A DNA stretch of 13,514 nt. Source: Syntrophomonadaceae bacterium. Lineage in GTDB: Bacteria > Bacillota_D > Dethiobacteria > DTU022 > PWGO01. The position numbers and the translations under genes are program-made. The notes under the pieces are model-generated. The model searched no databases. It had not been told where the DNA came from and worked only from the letters and a program-made list of their open reading frames with translations. The DNA is taken from contig PWGT01000096.1 of NCBI GenBank assembly GCA_003554535.1, positions 1 to 13,514 on the forward strand, written 5' to 3'. Positions 1 through 7,079 of this stretch are shown in pieces (position 1 is the stretch's first letter; each line of letters opens with the position of its first letter).

Positions 1-223
1 CAGGCAGATATACGGTTCCCTGGTAAATAAACGGTTCAACGGGATTGCCCTGCCCATCTTTCGGATGAATTAACAAGTCATCTACGTAAATCTTGATGTT
101 GCTAAACACCGCGTTGAGTTGCCTCGTTGTGCTTGCAGCAAAAGCTGGAAAAATTGCAGTTGTTATCATTGCTATAACCAGCATTCCCAAAACAAAACAC
201 TTAACCTTAACAAGCTTTCTCAC
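1..223 (-). CDS. Exported stalk-domain protein (copper amine oxidase N-terminal-like), N-terminal part
   Basis: Partial gene; only the first 74 codons are inside the window and the 3' end lies beyond base 1. A GTG start at 223-221 follows an AAGGGGGT ribosome site at 238-231 with 7 bases between. The protein opens with a basic MRKLVKVK stretch, a hydrophobic core and an AFAAS-like cleavage site, so it is a Sec signal peptide. The mature part begins with NIKIYVDDLLIHPKDGQGNP and runs into EPFIYQGTVYLP. This matches the opening strands of the copper amine oxidase-like N-terminal (stalk) domain that is common in exported Clostridia proteins. In this family the domain is a cell-surface or extracellular module without amine oxidase chemistry; what follows it varies, so the full function cannot be told here. 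It is transcribed divergently from the response regulator. Overlapping ATG codons at 228 and 225 are out of frame. Confidence 0.8.
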   Translation of the reverse strand, partial: MRKLVKVKCFVLGMLVIAMITTAIFPAFAASTTRQLNAVFSNIKIYVDDLLIHPKDGQGNPVEPFIYQGTVYLP

Positions 224-290
224 ATCATTTACCCCCTTGAAAAATATTTCGTCTTTTATTATAGTTGAAAAATTTAACTAAATTTTGCAT

Positions 291-320
291 ATGTAATAAC
301 CAGCATTCTAAATGTAATTA
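291..320 (+). promoter_or_regulatory. Possible LytTR-type operator (two 9-bp direct repeats, 12-bp spacer)
   Basis: ATGTAATAA at 291-299 and ATGTAATTA at 312-320 are near-identical and start 21 bp apart, two helical turns. Known LytTR regulators (AgrA, ComE, VirR types) bind pairs of 9-bp direct repeats separated by 12-13 bp just upstream of the -35 region. The pair lies between the divergent stalk-domain gene and the LytTR regulator gene, about 15 bp upstream of where the regulator's -35 would be. The bases do not match the published AgrA/ComE consensus exactly, so the call rests on geometry and position. Confidence 0.4.
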
Positions 321-345
321 ATTTCAAGAGAGCTTTTTCTAGGGT

Positions 346-362
346 TATAATTATGGTATAAT
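346..362 (+). promoter_or_regulatory. Probable -10 elements for the two-component operon
   Basis: Two TATAAT hexamers occur at 346-351 and 357-362, 30-46 bp upstream of the likely regulator start. No good TTGACA lies 17 bp upstream of either; the region is only T-rich (about 334-339). A weak -35 fits an activator-dependent promoter, as expected if the upstream direct repeats are a binding site. Confidence 0.45.
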
Positions 363-391
363 ATAGTAATTCTTCCATGATTGGGGATATC

Positions 392-1093
392 ATGCTTAAT
401 ATTGTTATATGCGATGATAATCAAGATCATCTAAAAGATTTAAAGCAGCTAACAAATGGGAGCATTGATAATGTTAATATTACTCTTTTTAACAGCGGTC
501 ACGATTTAATAGATTATTATGAAAACAACCTGCATCGGATTGATATAATTGTTTGTGATATTGAGCTTGATAATCTTTGCGGGATTAACGTGGCAAAAAT
601 TTTAAAGAAATTAAATAGCAATGTGCAAATTATTTTTGTTTCTGCCCATATTCGCTATTTTGAAGAAGTCTACTGTGTTGATCATGTTTACTTTCTTTCA
701 AAGCCTATTGACAGGAATAAATTTTCAGCGGCAATCCAAAAAGCAGCGACTAAAGCAATTGAAAACAAAAATAAATATATCACCATAACTACCAAGAGTG
801 CCTTGCACATCATAAACCTGAATGAAATTAAATTTATTGAAGCGGATTTAAGGAAAATAAAAATACACGCAGAAGATAGCGTGTATACGAAGTATGCAAA
901 GCTTGATGATTTTTTAGAGTTACTTGATTCTCGTTTTCTCATTTGTCATAAAAGCTTTGCAGTTAACATGGAAAAAGTTGTTAAAGTCAACAGAAACAGT
1001 TTTGTCCTCAAAGGTAAGGTGGAAATACCCATTAGTCGCTCAAGGTATGCTTCTGTAAAAAGAAAGTTCATTGATTACATAGGAGATAGTTAA
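392..1093 (+). CDS. LytTR-family response regulator (AgrA/ComE type)
   Basis: DNA-binding response regulator of 233 residues. The N-terminal receiver domain (about 2-120) has the acidic pair D8/D9, the phospho-acceptor D56 in IIVCDIELD, S84 in FVSAH and the conserved lysine K104 in SKP. Residues about 128-233 form a LytTR DNA-binding domain, ending with the typical FLICHKSFAVN and EIPISRSR blocks. The partner is the sensor kinase just downstream: its ATG overlaps this gene's TAA by one base (TAATG), so the two are translationally coupled. I place the start at ATG 392, preceded by GGGGA at 383-387. An in-frame ATG at 377 would add five residues but has no ribosome site. The target genes are not visible; autoregulation is suggested by the direct repeats upstream. 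Confidence 0.9.
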   Translation: MLNIVICDDNQDHLKDLKQLTNGSIDNVNITLFNSGHDLIDYYENNLHRIDIIVCDIELDNLCGINVAKILKKLNSNVQIIFVSAHIRYFEEVYCVDHVYFLSKPIDRNKFSAAIQKAATKAIENKNKYITITTKSALHIINLNEIKFIEADLRKIKIHAEDSVYTKYAKLDDFLELLDSRFLICHKSFAVNMEKVVKVNRNSFVLKGKVEIPISRSRYASVKRKFIDYIGDS

Positions 1094-2436
1094 TGAGTGC
1101 TTTGGAAATATTGGGATTTTCATTTCACATTTTAATCATAGCTATTCTGCTTGGAAAGATTATACAACCTAAGCATTTTGTCTCAGGCATACTGTTTGTA
1201 GCAATTTTAATTTTTGCTCGGTTTTTTAGACAGGCTTTTATTGATCATCTTTTGGCTGGAGCATTGTTGGAACTTTTCATTTTATCTTTTCTGGTCATTA
1301 CACTTTACAGCTCTAGTATGCCCAGAAAAATCTTAACCGTTTGTATAATAGTATTTACTGTATTAGTAGCGGATTTTCTTACGCTTTTCACCTTATCATC
1401 TCTTTACGGTTACAATATATCTGATTTTGCATCATTGGTATTCCCAGACATACCGAGTATTATCATAGGCAACTTGATTTTTCTTCTTGTAGCATTACTA
1501 ATATTTAATGTTTGGAATATTGTCAACAGGAATATCGATGAAAATCAAATGTCTTTGTTTATGTTCTTTCCAGTTAGCCAAATTTACCTGCTGATGATAA
1601 TCCTTTTTGTGTCTGTTTATTACAGCGATTCATTTATGAATATATTTTTTACTTCACTTATTATTTGTTTTTTGGCAAATGTAGGCCTTGTTATAGCAAT
1701 GAAAAAATTAACCAAGGCATCAATCGCCAATGAAAAGCTGTTTTTTTATGAAAAATTGTTAGAAGTACAGTTAGAACATTATAGGCAGCTAGGTGAATAT
1801 AACTCGAACATAAAAACCTATAAACATGACATGAAAAATCAAATTCAAACAATATACACCCTGATAGATAACAAGGAATTATATGAAGCAAGAAAACATG
1901 CCGATGAGCTATCATTGAATATCGATAGCGCTGTGCCAGCTCAGTTTTGTGACAATCTAATTATAGATGCGCTGCTGCAGAACAAACACTTAGAAGCCGA
2001 AAACAGCGAGATCAAAATGGAACTTATAGTACAACTGGGATATGAAACGGGGATAAGTGACCTGCATCTATGCAGCATTTTTTCAAATTTAATTGACAAT
2101 GCGCTGCAAGCGTGCAAGAATATTTCTGACCCGAATATTACCCCTTATATTGTTGTTAAATGTTACGAAAAAGCTGGTTTTCTTATCATTAAGGTAATAA
2201 ACTCCAAGCAAAACAAAATAAAACTCTCCAAAACCAATAAGCTTTTGACAACCAAGAATGCTCCTGAACATGGTCTGGGCCTTACCATCGTGGATAACAT
2301 AACCAAATTATATGATGGAGAACTTCGCGTACATTTTAACGATAAAGAATTTGAATCAATTGCAGCATTAAATATGGAGTCGAACAGCAACAATTCGCAG
2401 ATGGATTCTCAATCAGGAAAGTCTAGCCCGAATTGA
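1093..2436 (+). CDS. Membrane sensor histidine kinase, AgrC/GHKL type
   Basis: Sensor kinase of 447 residues. Residues 1 to about 205 are strongly hydrophobic and carry roughly six membrane segments. A linker helix follows, then the phospho-acceptor H245 in YKHDMKNQ, the HPK10 (AgrC-like) H-box. The ATP-binding GHKL domain has its N-box at about 329-340 (SNLIDNALQA, N332 and N336) and its G-box at about 393-401 (HGLGLTIVD). The C-terminal ~18 residues are an odd Asn/Ser/Gln-rich tail. An AGGAG at 1081-1085 sits inside the end of the upstream regulator gene. The family senses peptide or other extracellular signals and phosphorylates its LytTR partner. No agrB- or agrD-like gene is present in the window, so the signal is unknown. 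Confidence 0.9.
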   Translation: MSALEILGFSFHILIIAILLGKIIQPKHFVSGILFVAILIFARFFRQAFIDHLLAGALLELFILSFLVITLYSSSMPRKILTVCIIVFTVLVADFLTLFTLSSLYGYNISDFASLVFPDIPSIIIGNLIFLLVALLIFNVWNIVNRNIDENQMSLFMFFPVSQIYLLMIILFVSVYYSDSFMNIFFTSLIICFLANVGLVIAMKKLTKASIANEKLFFYEKLLEVQLEHYRQLGEYNSNIKTYKHDMKNQIQTIYTLIDNKELYEARKHADELSLNIDSAVPAQFCDNLIIDALLQNKHLEAENSEIKMELIVQLGYETGISDLHLCSIFSNLIDNALQACKNISDPNITPYIVVKCYEKAGFLIIKVINSKQNKIKLSKTNKLLTTKNAPEHGLGLTIVDNITKLYDGELRVHFNDKEFESIAALNMESNSNNSQMDSQSGKSSPN

Positions 2437-2456
2437 ACAAATTATTCCTAATACTT

Positions 2457-2477
2457 AGAATTAGCACCTTTAATTCT
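2457..2477 (+). other. AT-rich hairpin after the kinase gene
   Basis: AGAATTA at 2457-2463 and TAATTCT at 2471-2477 form a perfect 7-bp stem with a 7-base loop, 20 bases after the kinase stop codon. There is no T-tract, so it would be at best a weak terminator or an mRNA 3'-end stabiliser for the two-component operon. Confidence 0.25.
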
Positions 2478-2512
2478 CAATTAACCGGTGTGTGCATAGT
2501 ATATGTTGTTGC

Positions 2513-2541
2513 TTGACATCCTATTCAGAATGCTGTATTAT
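2513..2541 (+). promoter_or_regulatory. Strong sigma-A promoter upstream of the Abi-family gene
   Basis: TTGACA at 2513-2518 is separated by exactly 17 bp from TATTAT at 2536-2541. This is the closest match to the consensus housekeeping promoter in the window. Predicted transcription start is about 2548-2550, leaving a 65-base leader before the Abi ATG at 2614. The gene is therefore transcribed independently of the two-component operon. Confidence 0.7.
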
Positions 2542-2548
2542 GAAATTA

Positions 2549-2600
2549 ACAGAGCCCACCACGCCTCTTAACAATGCGGACCAGGGTGGGACGTTTTATT
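2549..2600 (+). ncRNA. Hairpin leader RNA / attenuator upstream of the Abi-family gene (candidate abiF-type RNA)
   Basis: The predicted transcript contains CCCACC (2555-2560) pairing perfectly with GGTGGG (2585-2590) around a 24-base loop. This is followed after three bases by TTTTATTT (2594-2601), so it can act as an intrinsic terminator that would yield a ~50-base RNA and limit read-through into the Abi gene. A TGCGGA hexamer occurs in the loop (2575-2580) and again at 2601-2606, next to the Abi ribosome site. A conserved structured RNA called the abiF motif has been described upstream of Abi_2/AbiF genes; position and family agree here, but I cannot score the sequence against that model. 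It could also be simply an attenuator. Confidence 0.45.
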
Positions 2601-2613
2601 TGCGGAGAAAACA

Positions 2614-3495
2614 ATGAACACCAACAATAGTGAAATAAACAGAATTAAAAATCCAACTACCTTCCAAGAGCAAGTTAATTTATTAAAAAGTAGAAACCTT
2701 CAAGTCAATGATGAAAAGAAAGCAGTAGAAATCCTAAGCAGAGTTAATTATTATCGCCTTAGTGCATATATGCTTTCTTTTAAAACCGCCAATCGCTTTT
2801 TTGATGGGGTTTCTTTTGATGATATCTATAACCTATACATATTTGATAAAAAAATGCGCAGTATGATCATGGGCAAATTGGAAACAATTGAAATTGCTTT
2901 TAGAACACATATTGCCTATTTGATTGCTCACAAATACGGAGCCACCGGCCATGAAAATCCGGAAAATTTTAGAAATACAACATATCATCATAACATGTTG
3001 CAGAACTTTCTATACGAAATAGAGCGAAGCGATGAGATTTTCATTCAACACCACAAATCTTCCTACGGAGGAGTCTTCCCAATCTGGGTTGTAATCGAGC
3101 TGGCCTCATTTGGTCTATTGTCAAAAATATATAATAACATGAAAAAAGAAGATCAGGACCAAATAGCCAGAGATTATTATCAAACAAACGGCGAGTACGT
3201 CAAAACTTGGCTGTATACCCTGACAGTCTTTCGCAATATCTGTGCCCATTATGGAAGGTTGTATAATCGTCGCTTAAAAATCACTCCAAAATTATTCAAA
3301 AAAGACAGGAAAAAGGGGATAAGCAACAATACTGTATTCTCCGTACTTTTTATTTCTGGAAGGTTAATCTCAAATAAGGACGAATGGAGCAACTTTGTTA
3401 CTAACCTTGCAGCCTTAATTGATAATAACGAAAAAATAGATTTCAAGCCTATGGGTTTTCCGGAGAACTGGGAGTCAATACTTCGGAGTTTATAG
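2614..3495 (+). CDS. Abi_2/AbiF-family abortive-infection protein (HEPN RNase-like)
   Basis: Protein of 293 residues, full length for the Abi_2 (AbiD/AbiF) family. Family signatures include an N-terminal NYYRLSAY block at about 45-52 and an FDDIYNLYIFDKKMR block at about 68-82. A central FPIWVVIELASFG segment lies at 155-167. The HEPN catalytic motif R-x4-H is at R207-H212 (FRNICAHYGRLYNR). HEPN domains of this type act as RNases that stop growth on phage infection or when an RNA or protein antitoxin is lost; the family has been linked to the origin of Cas13. The ribosome site GGAG at 2604-2607 is six bases from ATG 2614. The gene has its own strong promoter and a hairpin leader, consistent with an independently controlled toxic gene. 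No protein antitoxin gene is adjacent, so the leader RNA is the natural candidate partner. Confidence 0.85.
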   Translation: MNTNNSEINRIKNPTTFQEQVNLLKSRNLQVNDEKKAVEILSRVNYYRLSAYMLSFKTANRFFDGVSFDDIYNLYIFDKKMRSMIMGKLETIEIAFRTHIAYLIAHKYGATGHENPENFRNTTYHHNMLQNFLYEIERSDEIFIQHHKSSYGGVFPIWVVIELASFGLLSKIYNNMKKEDQDQIARDYYQTNGEYVKTWLYTLTVFRNICAHYGRLYNRRLKITPKLFKKDRKKGISNNTVFSVLFISGRLISNKDEWSNFVTNLAALIDNNEKIDFKPMGFPENWESILRSL

Positions 3496-3561
3496 CGTTA
3501 CACCACTTACAAAGCGACTATACAACTGAATGCTGAAAAATTTTGGGTTGCAATGAAACAC

Positions 3562-3651
3562 AAATAAAAAAACAGGCCCCGGGAAGAAGGAGCCCACGCA
3601 AAAAGCGCTGCCGTCCTGGTAACGGCCTTCTTTGCACCCCGCGCTGGCCTG
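3562..3651 (-). terminator. Multi-branched hairpin element with minus-strand T-tract
   Basis: Outer arms CAGGCC (3573-3578) and GGCCTG (3646-3651) enclose AAGAAGG (3584-3590) paired with CCTTCTT (3626-3632). Within these lie two small hairpins: CGC/GCG around AAAAA (3597-3607) and CCGT/ACGG (3611-3625). Read on the minus strand, the outer stem is followed directly by seven Ts and then ATTTG, an intrinsic terminator for the lipoprotein/propeller genes. The plus-strand tail is weaker (GCTTTTGATTT), so it may also stop the convergent Abi transcript. It is more elaborate than an ordinary terminator and could be the 3' end of a structured RNA or a small repeated element. I do not recognise the family. 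Confidence 0.6.
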
Positions 3652-3720
3652 CTTTTGATTTCCAGTATATCATACCATATCTGGAAATGGTATTGCTTGA
3701 ATTTCGCTGATACTTCCAAG

Positions 3721-3945
3721 TTATCTAGACCCAAGATATTTATTGGCTTCTTCCAAATCCCCTTGAAAGTAAGCTGTTTTGTAGTTTACTATAGTTTCAT
3801 TTATCATTTCGCCGGCTTCTTCAAGTTCAGCTTGCCCCTCTACCTCATGTTCTTGTGGGGCGCAACCTGCCATAAAAGATATTAAAGTTATTAAGGATGC
3901 TATTATTATTAAACAAGTTAATTTTTCCCTGACATTTTCTTCCAC
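3721..3945 (-). CDS. Small putative lipoprotein, possibly frameshifted at its 3' end
   Basis: Encodes 74 residues from a GTG at 3945-3943; a GGAG about 11 bases upstream is the only ribosome-site candidate. The frame stays open upstream to about 4014 but without an ATG. A TATAAT on the minus strand at 3972-3967 could be a -10 element. The product has a charged N-terminus, a hydrophobic segment and a lipobox-like SFMAGC, so Cys28 would be lipidated and the rest lies outside the membrane. The mature part is acidic and ends ...NYKTAYFQGDLEEANKYLGSR. This resembles the opening helices of small secreted domains of the DUF4878/NTF2-like kind, which are normally longer. Just before the stop, another minus-strand frame continues with protein-like sequence (TTG at 3734, on to about 3655), suggesting a one-base frameshift. 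Family and function are unknown. Confidence 0.6.
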   Translation of the reverse strand: MEENVREKLTCLIIIASLITLISFMAGCAPQEHEVEGQAELEEAGEMINETIVNYKTAYFQGDLEEANKYLGSR

Positions 3946-4027
3946 CCCATTTTTGTCTCCGAAAAAATTATAAGCCCAAAGCTTTTTTTGCTTGCCTGGC
4001 CCCTTTGATAGGATCTAGTTGTGATAT

Positions 4028-6658
4028 TTAATCCAGTTCGATGGCCTTAAGGAGATGGGATGCTGTCCAAAATAGTTTTTCCTCTCCAACCACTCCCGAG
4101 AGGGGATAACCTCCATATATTCCCGGAGGGAGATAAAGGGCTACTTTGGGGTTGTATTTCCATACAATACCTCCGGTTTCGGCGTCAACAGCATATTGAT
4201 ATCTATTGAGGTCGGATATATAGATTATCCCATCATATTCTACCGGCGCAGAGGCAAAAGAAAACTGTTTATTGACCCATTTTTTATCTCCGCTATGTCG
4301 GTGCAGGGCTACCAGATCGCCATCTTCAAGGGCGTATCCAAATCTTACTGCATAAATGGTATCATCTATTACCACCGGTTGTGCCGGAAATGCTTTATGC
4401 CCGAGATCATATTCCCAGATCATTTCCCCGGTATCCAGGTCGAGGGCATACAAATACACATGTTCACCTTCTCCGTGACCCAAAGAGTAAAGAAGACCAT
4501 CCTTGACTATAGGGGAAACCAATTCTGCTATGCCGGTGTCAAATTCATCCAGCACTTCTCCGGTGTGGGAATCCAGAATATAAAGATTGCCTTCACCAAG
4601 ATCTCCGTCTCCCACGTAAAGATTACCATCCAGCAGGGTAACATCTCCCACCCGTTTTTCCGCTTCCAGTTCCCAGGCTCTTTCTCCCGTTTCATAATCC
4701 AGGGCATAGAAAAGATCGTGCTCATCAGCCCTCTCGGATGCATAGAGATAATCATCCGCTATTAGTTGAATCCGTGGTAAATCATCAATCGCCAGGGAAA
4801 GCTCTTGCTCTATCTCCCCGGTTTCTGCATTCAACATCTGAAGATTATTCTCACCATCAACAAATTTAACCCGATTATTCAAAACGTTAAATTCTTCACT
4901 GCGAGGAGATCCTTCCAGGAGTTCACTCCATTTCTCTGCTCCGCTATGCTTATCCACGGCACGAATGTAGCTGTCTTGCCTCCGCCCTTCTAAATAATAG
5001 ATGGTATCTTCTTGCAGAGTCATATAGATGATGTCATTCTCTCTTTCCACCGACCAGTCAATGTCGTCGGTATCAGGTGAGGGGTAAATAGTCTGTTTTT
5101 CCACATTAGTTAACTCTTCGTAAGACAGACGGAACAGTTTCCCCTGCCCCCAAAAGTAAACTTCCCTTTCCTTTTTATCTATGGCTCCCAGATTTAACCC
5201 GGCACCTGCTACCCGGACTGGTTCTTGTTCACCCCCCTCAAGGAGGTAAACTCCATCGGAGCGCCCCAAAATAGTCGCCGTGCTTTCTTCGTCAAGGCTA
5301 AGCAGATCCAGTTCACTATGTTTGTGGGACAGATAGCCATAGCCTTCTTGCACCTGGAAAAAACGGGACAACGATGCTGTCGGCTCCCCCAGGGTTTCTG
5401 AAGGAGAACTTGGTTCCAAATCAGTCGTATCGAGTCGCGCATCGCCACCGTATCTGCCCTCCTCCAGGGCTTCCATCACAGCATCTTCATCGAGTTGTAG
5501 GGCAGAATAGCTGCCGCCACCTTCCGGATCATCAATCTCCCCGGCACTTCCCCGGTTCAGCCACAAGGAGCTACCGGGGTGGTAGTCAAAACTGGTATAG
5601 ATGTTGCTGTCTTCTTCATAACTCCAGTACGGTCCCCCCTCTACATGCTGGGCAAAGTTTTCGGCCAACAGGACCATGCTGTCTCCCCAAGGCACCCAGA
5701 GCTGTTTAAAAGTGCCGTTTATATCTCTTTCCTCAGCGGGCACCCTTCCGGAGACCGAAGCTGCCACATTACCGTGCTCATCTACTCCTTCCAGCCGGTA
5801 ATCAAGCTTTCCGTTATCAGAAGAAACACGATTTAGCTCTTCCCAGGCTTCCACTTCCTGAGGTCCACCTACATCCAGCTTTTCTATACTGAAATCCCGC
5901 AGATCTAAAAACATCCATCCCTTTTCAGGAGAAGTCACCAGCAACTTATCTTCTTCGTACGGAGCCACGTCAGAGACCGACCAATCCTCATCATGCTGCC
6001 ACGCCGAATATATTTCTCCATTTTCCTGCTGTAGTATCTCCAGAGTGGTCATCTCCCCCTGCTCCCGGTCATACACCACCAGATGCTCTTTCTTCCCAGA
6101 AACAGCGGCCAACTCTGCCTCACCATGATTGGTCTCCTGCTCCCACAGAATGGAAAGCCTCTCTTCGCCTGCTTTTTCTTCCATACCGTAAATGGCAATT
6201 ATTTCTTCGCTTAAAACCACCAGATGATCGCCCCAGAAAAACTGCTGCAATGAAAAAACATCAAAATCCTGGGCTGTTTTCAACTGGTCTACCTGCTGTA
6301 AATCCTCCCGGGCAAGGAAAACCAGGGTTCCCGAACTGCCTTCCAGGAAAGCCAAATATTCCTCTCCCACTGCCATTCCTGCTTTAGAGAGTTCCTCGGC
6401 TTCTTCCTCCCATCCATCTATATAGAGTTCAGCCCGCTCTTCGATGGCCTGCCCCATAAACCGGGCTTCGGCTTCCAGATTGTCTTCAATGATAGCGGGC
6501 TCCCTAGTCTCCTCGGTTACAGGCTCCCTGGTCGCATCATCAACCTCAGCCGATTCATCCTCCTGTGGACCCCTTAAAGAAAAATAACCTGCCACGATTA
6601 TTAAAAGGACCGCTACGATGGCAAGGGCTACTGTCGGTTTCTTAAGGCGAGATTTCAT
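4028..6658 (-). CDS. Membrane-anchored PQQ-like beta-propeller repeat protein
   Basis: Protein of 876 residues. The start is ATG 6658-6656, six bases after a perfect AGGAGG (6670-6665); the in-frame ATG at 6664 abuts that site and would add only Met-Asp. A basic KSRLKK is followed by one hydrophobic helix (about 8-27), a signal anchor, so the bulk is extracytoplasmic. An acidic linker (about 31-65) and a Glu-rich helix (about 63-95) lead into a long beta-rich region. From about 560 to 835 there are PQQ-like repeats recognisable by H/T-S/G and Trp signatures: HSGAEKW, ETGERAW, SHTGEV, DTGEMIW, HSGDKKW and ETGGIVW. Such propellers scaffold protein contacts (as in BamB) or hold cofactors. No dehydrogenase catalytic motif is apparent, so binding PQQ is not implied. 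The whole protein is strongly acidic. It is preceded by a propeller remnant 31 bp upstream and followed by a small lipoprotein. Confidence 0.8.
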   Translation of the reverse strand: MKSRLKKPTVALAIVAVLLIIVAGYFSLRGPQEDESAEVDDATREPVTEETREPAIIEDNLEAEARFMGQAIEERAELYIDGWEEEAEELSKAGMAVGEEYLAFLEGSSGTLVFLAREDLQQVDQLKTAQDFDVFSLQQFFWGDHLVVLSEEIIAIYGMEEKAGEERLSILWEQETNHGEAELAAVSGKKEHLVVYDREQGEMTTLEILQQENGEIYSAWQHDEDWSVSDVAPYEEDKLLVTSPEKGWMFLDLRDFSIEKLDVGGPQEVEAWEELNRVSSDNGKLDYRLEGVDEHGNVAASVSGRVPAEERDINGTFKQLWVPWGDSMVLLAENFAQHVEGGPYWSYEEDSNIYTSFDYHPGSSLWLNRGSAGEIDDPEGGGSYSALQLDEDAVMEALEEGRYGGDARLDTTDLEPSSPSETLGEPTASLSRFFQVQEGYGYLSHKHSELDLLSLDEESTATILGRSDGVYLLEGGEQEPVRVAGAGLNLGAIDKKEREVYFWGQGKLFRLSYEELTNVEKQTIYPSPDTDDIDWSVERENDIIYMTLQEDTIYYLEGRRQDSYIRAVDKHSGAEKWSELLEGSPRSEEFNVLNNRVKFVDGENNLQMLNAETGEIEQELSLAIDDLPRIQLIADDYLYASERADEHDLFYALDYETGERAWELEAEKRVGDVTLLDGNLYVGDGDLGEGNLYILDSHTGEVLDEFDTGIAELVSPIVKDGLLYSLGHGEGEHVYLYALDLDTGEMIWEYDLGHKAFPAQPVVIDDTIYAVRFGYALEDGDLVALHRHSGDKKWVNKQFSFASAPVEYDGIIYISDLNRYQYAVDAETGGIVWKYNPKVALYLPPGIYGGYPLSGVVGEEKLFWTASHLLKAIELD

Positions 6659-6694
6659 ATCCATCCTCCTAGCAAGATTGATGGCATACCCAGC

Positions 6695-6901
6695 TTATAG
6701 TTCGGCCAGCCACAATCTGTTTGTTCCGTCGAACCCTATAACTTCTTTATCTCCTATATCAAACTCATCCACTAAACCTTTTTCCTGGTTCCAGAATTTT
6801 TCTCCATCGAAAAGCCTTTGACTATCTGGGGACCAACGAAATTCCCCTTGGGAGAAATCAATATATTCAAGCACCCCTTTGTCCTTGTGCAGGTCGAGCC
6901 A
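6695..6901 (-). pseudogene. 5'-truncated beta-propeller (TolB/WD40-like) gene remnant
   Basis: An open minus-strand frame of 68 codons ends at TAA 6697-6695, 31 bp before the start of the large propeller gene. It begins directly after an in-frame stop at 6904-6902 and has no start codon or ribosome site. The encoded text includes VLEYIDFSQGEFRWSPDSQR, and FRWSPDSQ is typical of TolB/WD40-like propeller blades; it ends NRLWLAEL. It is best read as the last two blades of a gene that was once the first member of the operon. Insertion-sequence debris begins immediately upstream, which would explain the loss of the 5' part. Confidence 0.6.
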
Positions 6902-6942
6902 TTAATGATGCATAAACTTTAATTCAGTTTGTCAAGTAACAA

Positions 6943-6956
6943 TCAAGCTAGCTTGA
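6943..6956. repeat. Perfect 14-bp palindrome at the edge of the IS debris
   Basis: TCAAGCTAGCTTGA is its own reverse complement. It lies between the truncated propeller gene (ends 6901) and the transposase remnant (starts 7080). It could be part of an insertion-sequence end or an operator; I found no second copy in the window. Confidence 0.5.
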
Positions 6957-7079
6957 GCTAGAATATGAAAGGTTTGCACTTTTTTGTAGTGTTTTTGCGT
7001 GCATTTGCAAAAAAAAATCCTTTATAATAGAGATATACGGTAGTCCTTGCCGCGAATCTCTAAAATAAAGGAGGTCCAA

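Noticed and set aside
377..391. Upstream ATG at 377 as the start of the response regulator
   Set aside because: It has no ribosome site; ATG 392 has GGGGA at proper spacing and gives the normal receiver-domain start MLNIVICDD.
2437..2512. AgrD-like signal peptide gene after the kinase
   Set aside because: The stretch is short and AT-rich, with no ribosome site plus start codon giving a peptide of suitable length.
5374..5836. Plus-strand open frames inside the large propeller gene
   Set aside because: They are antisense to a well-supported gene; their Pro/His/Arg-rich composition is a by-product of the acidic gene on the other strand.
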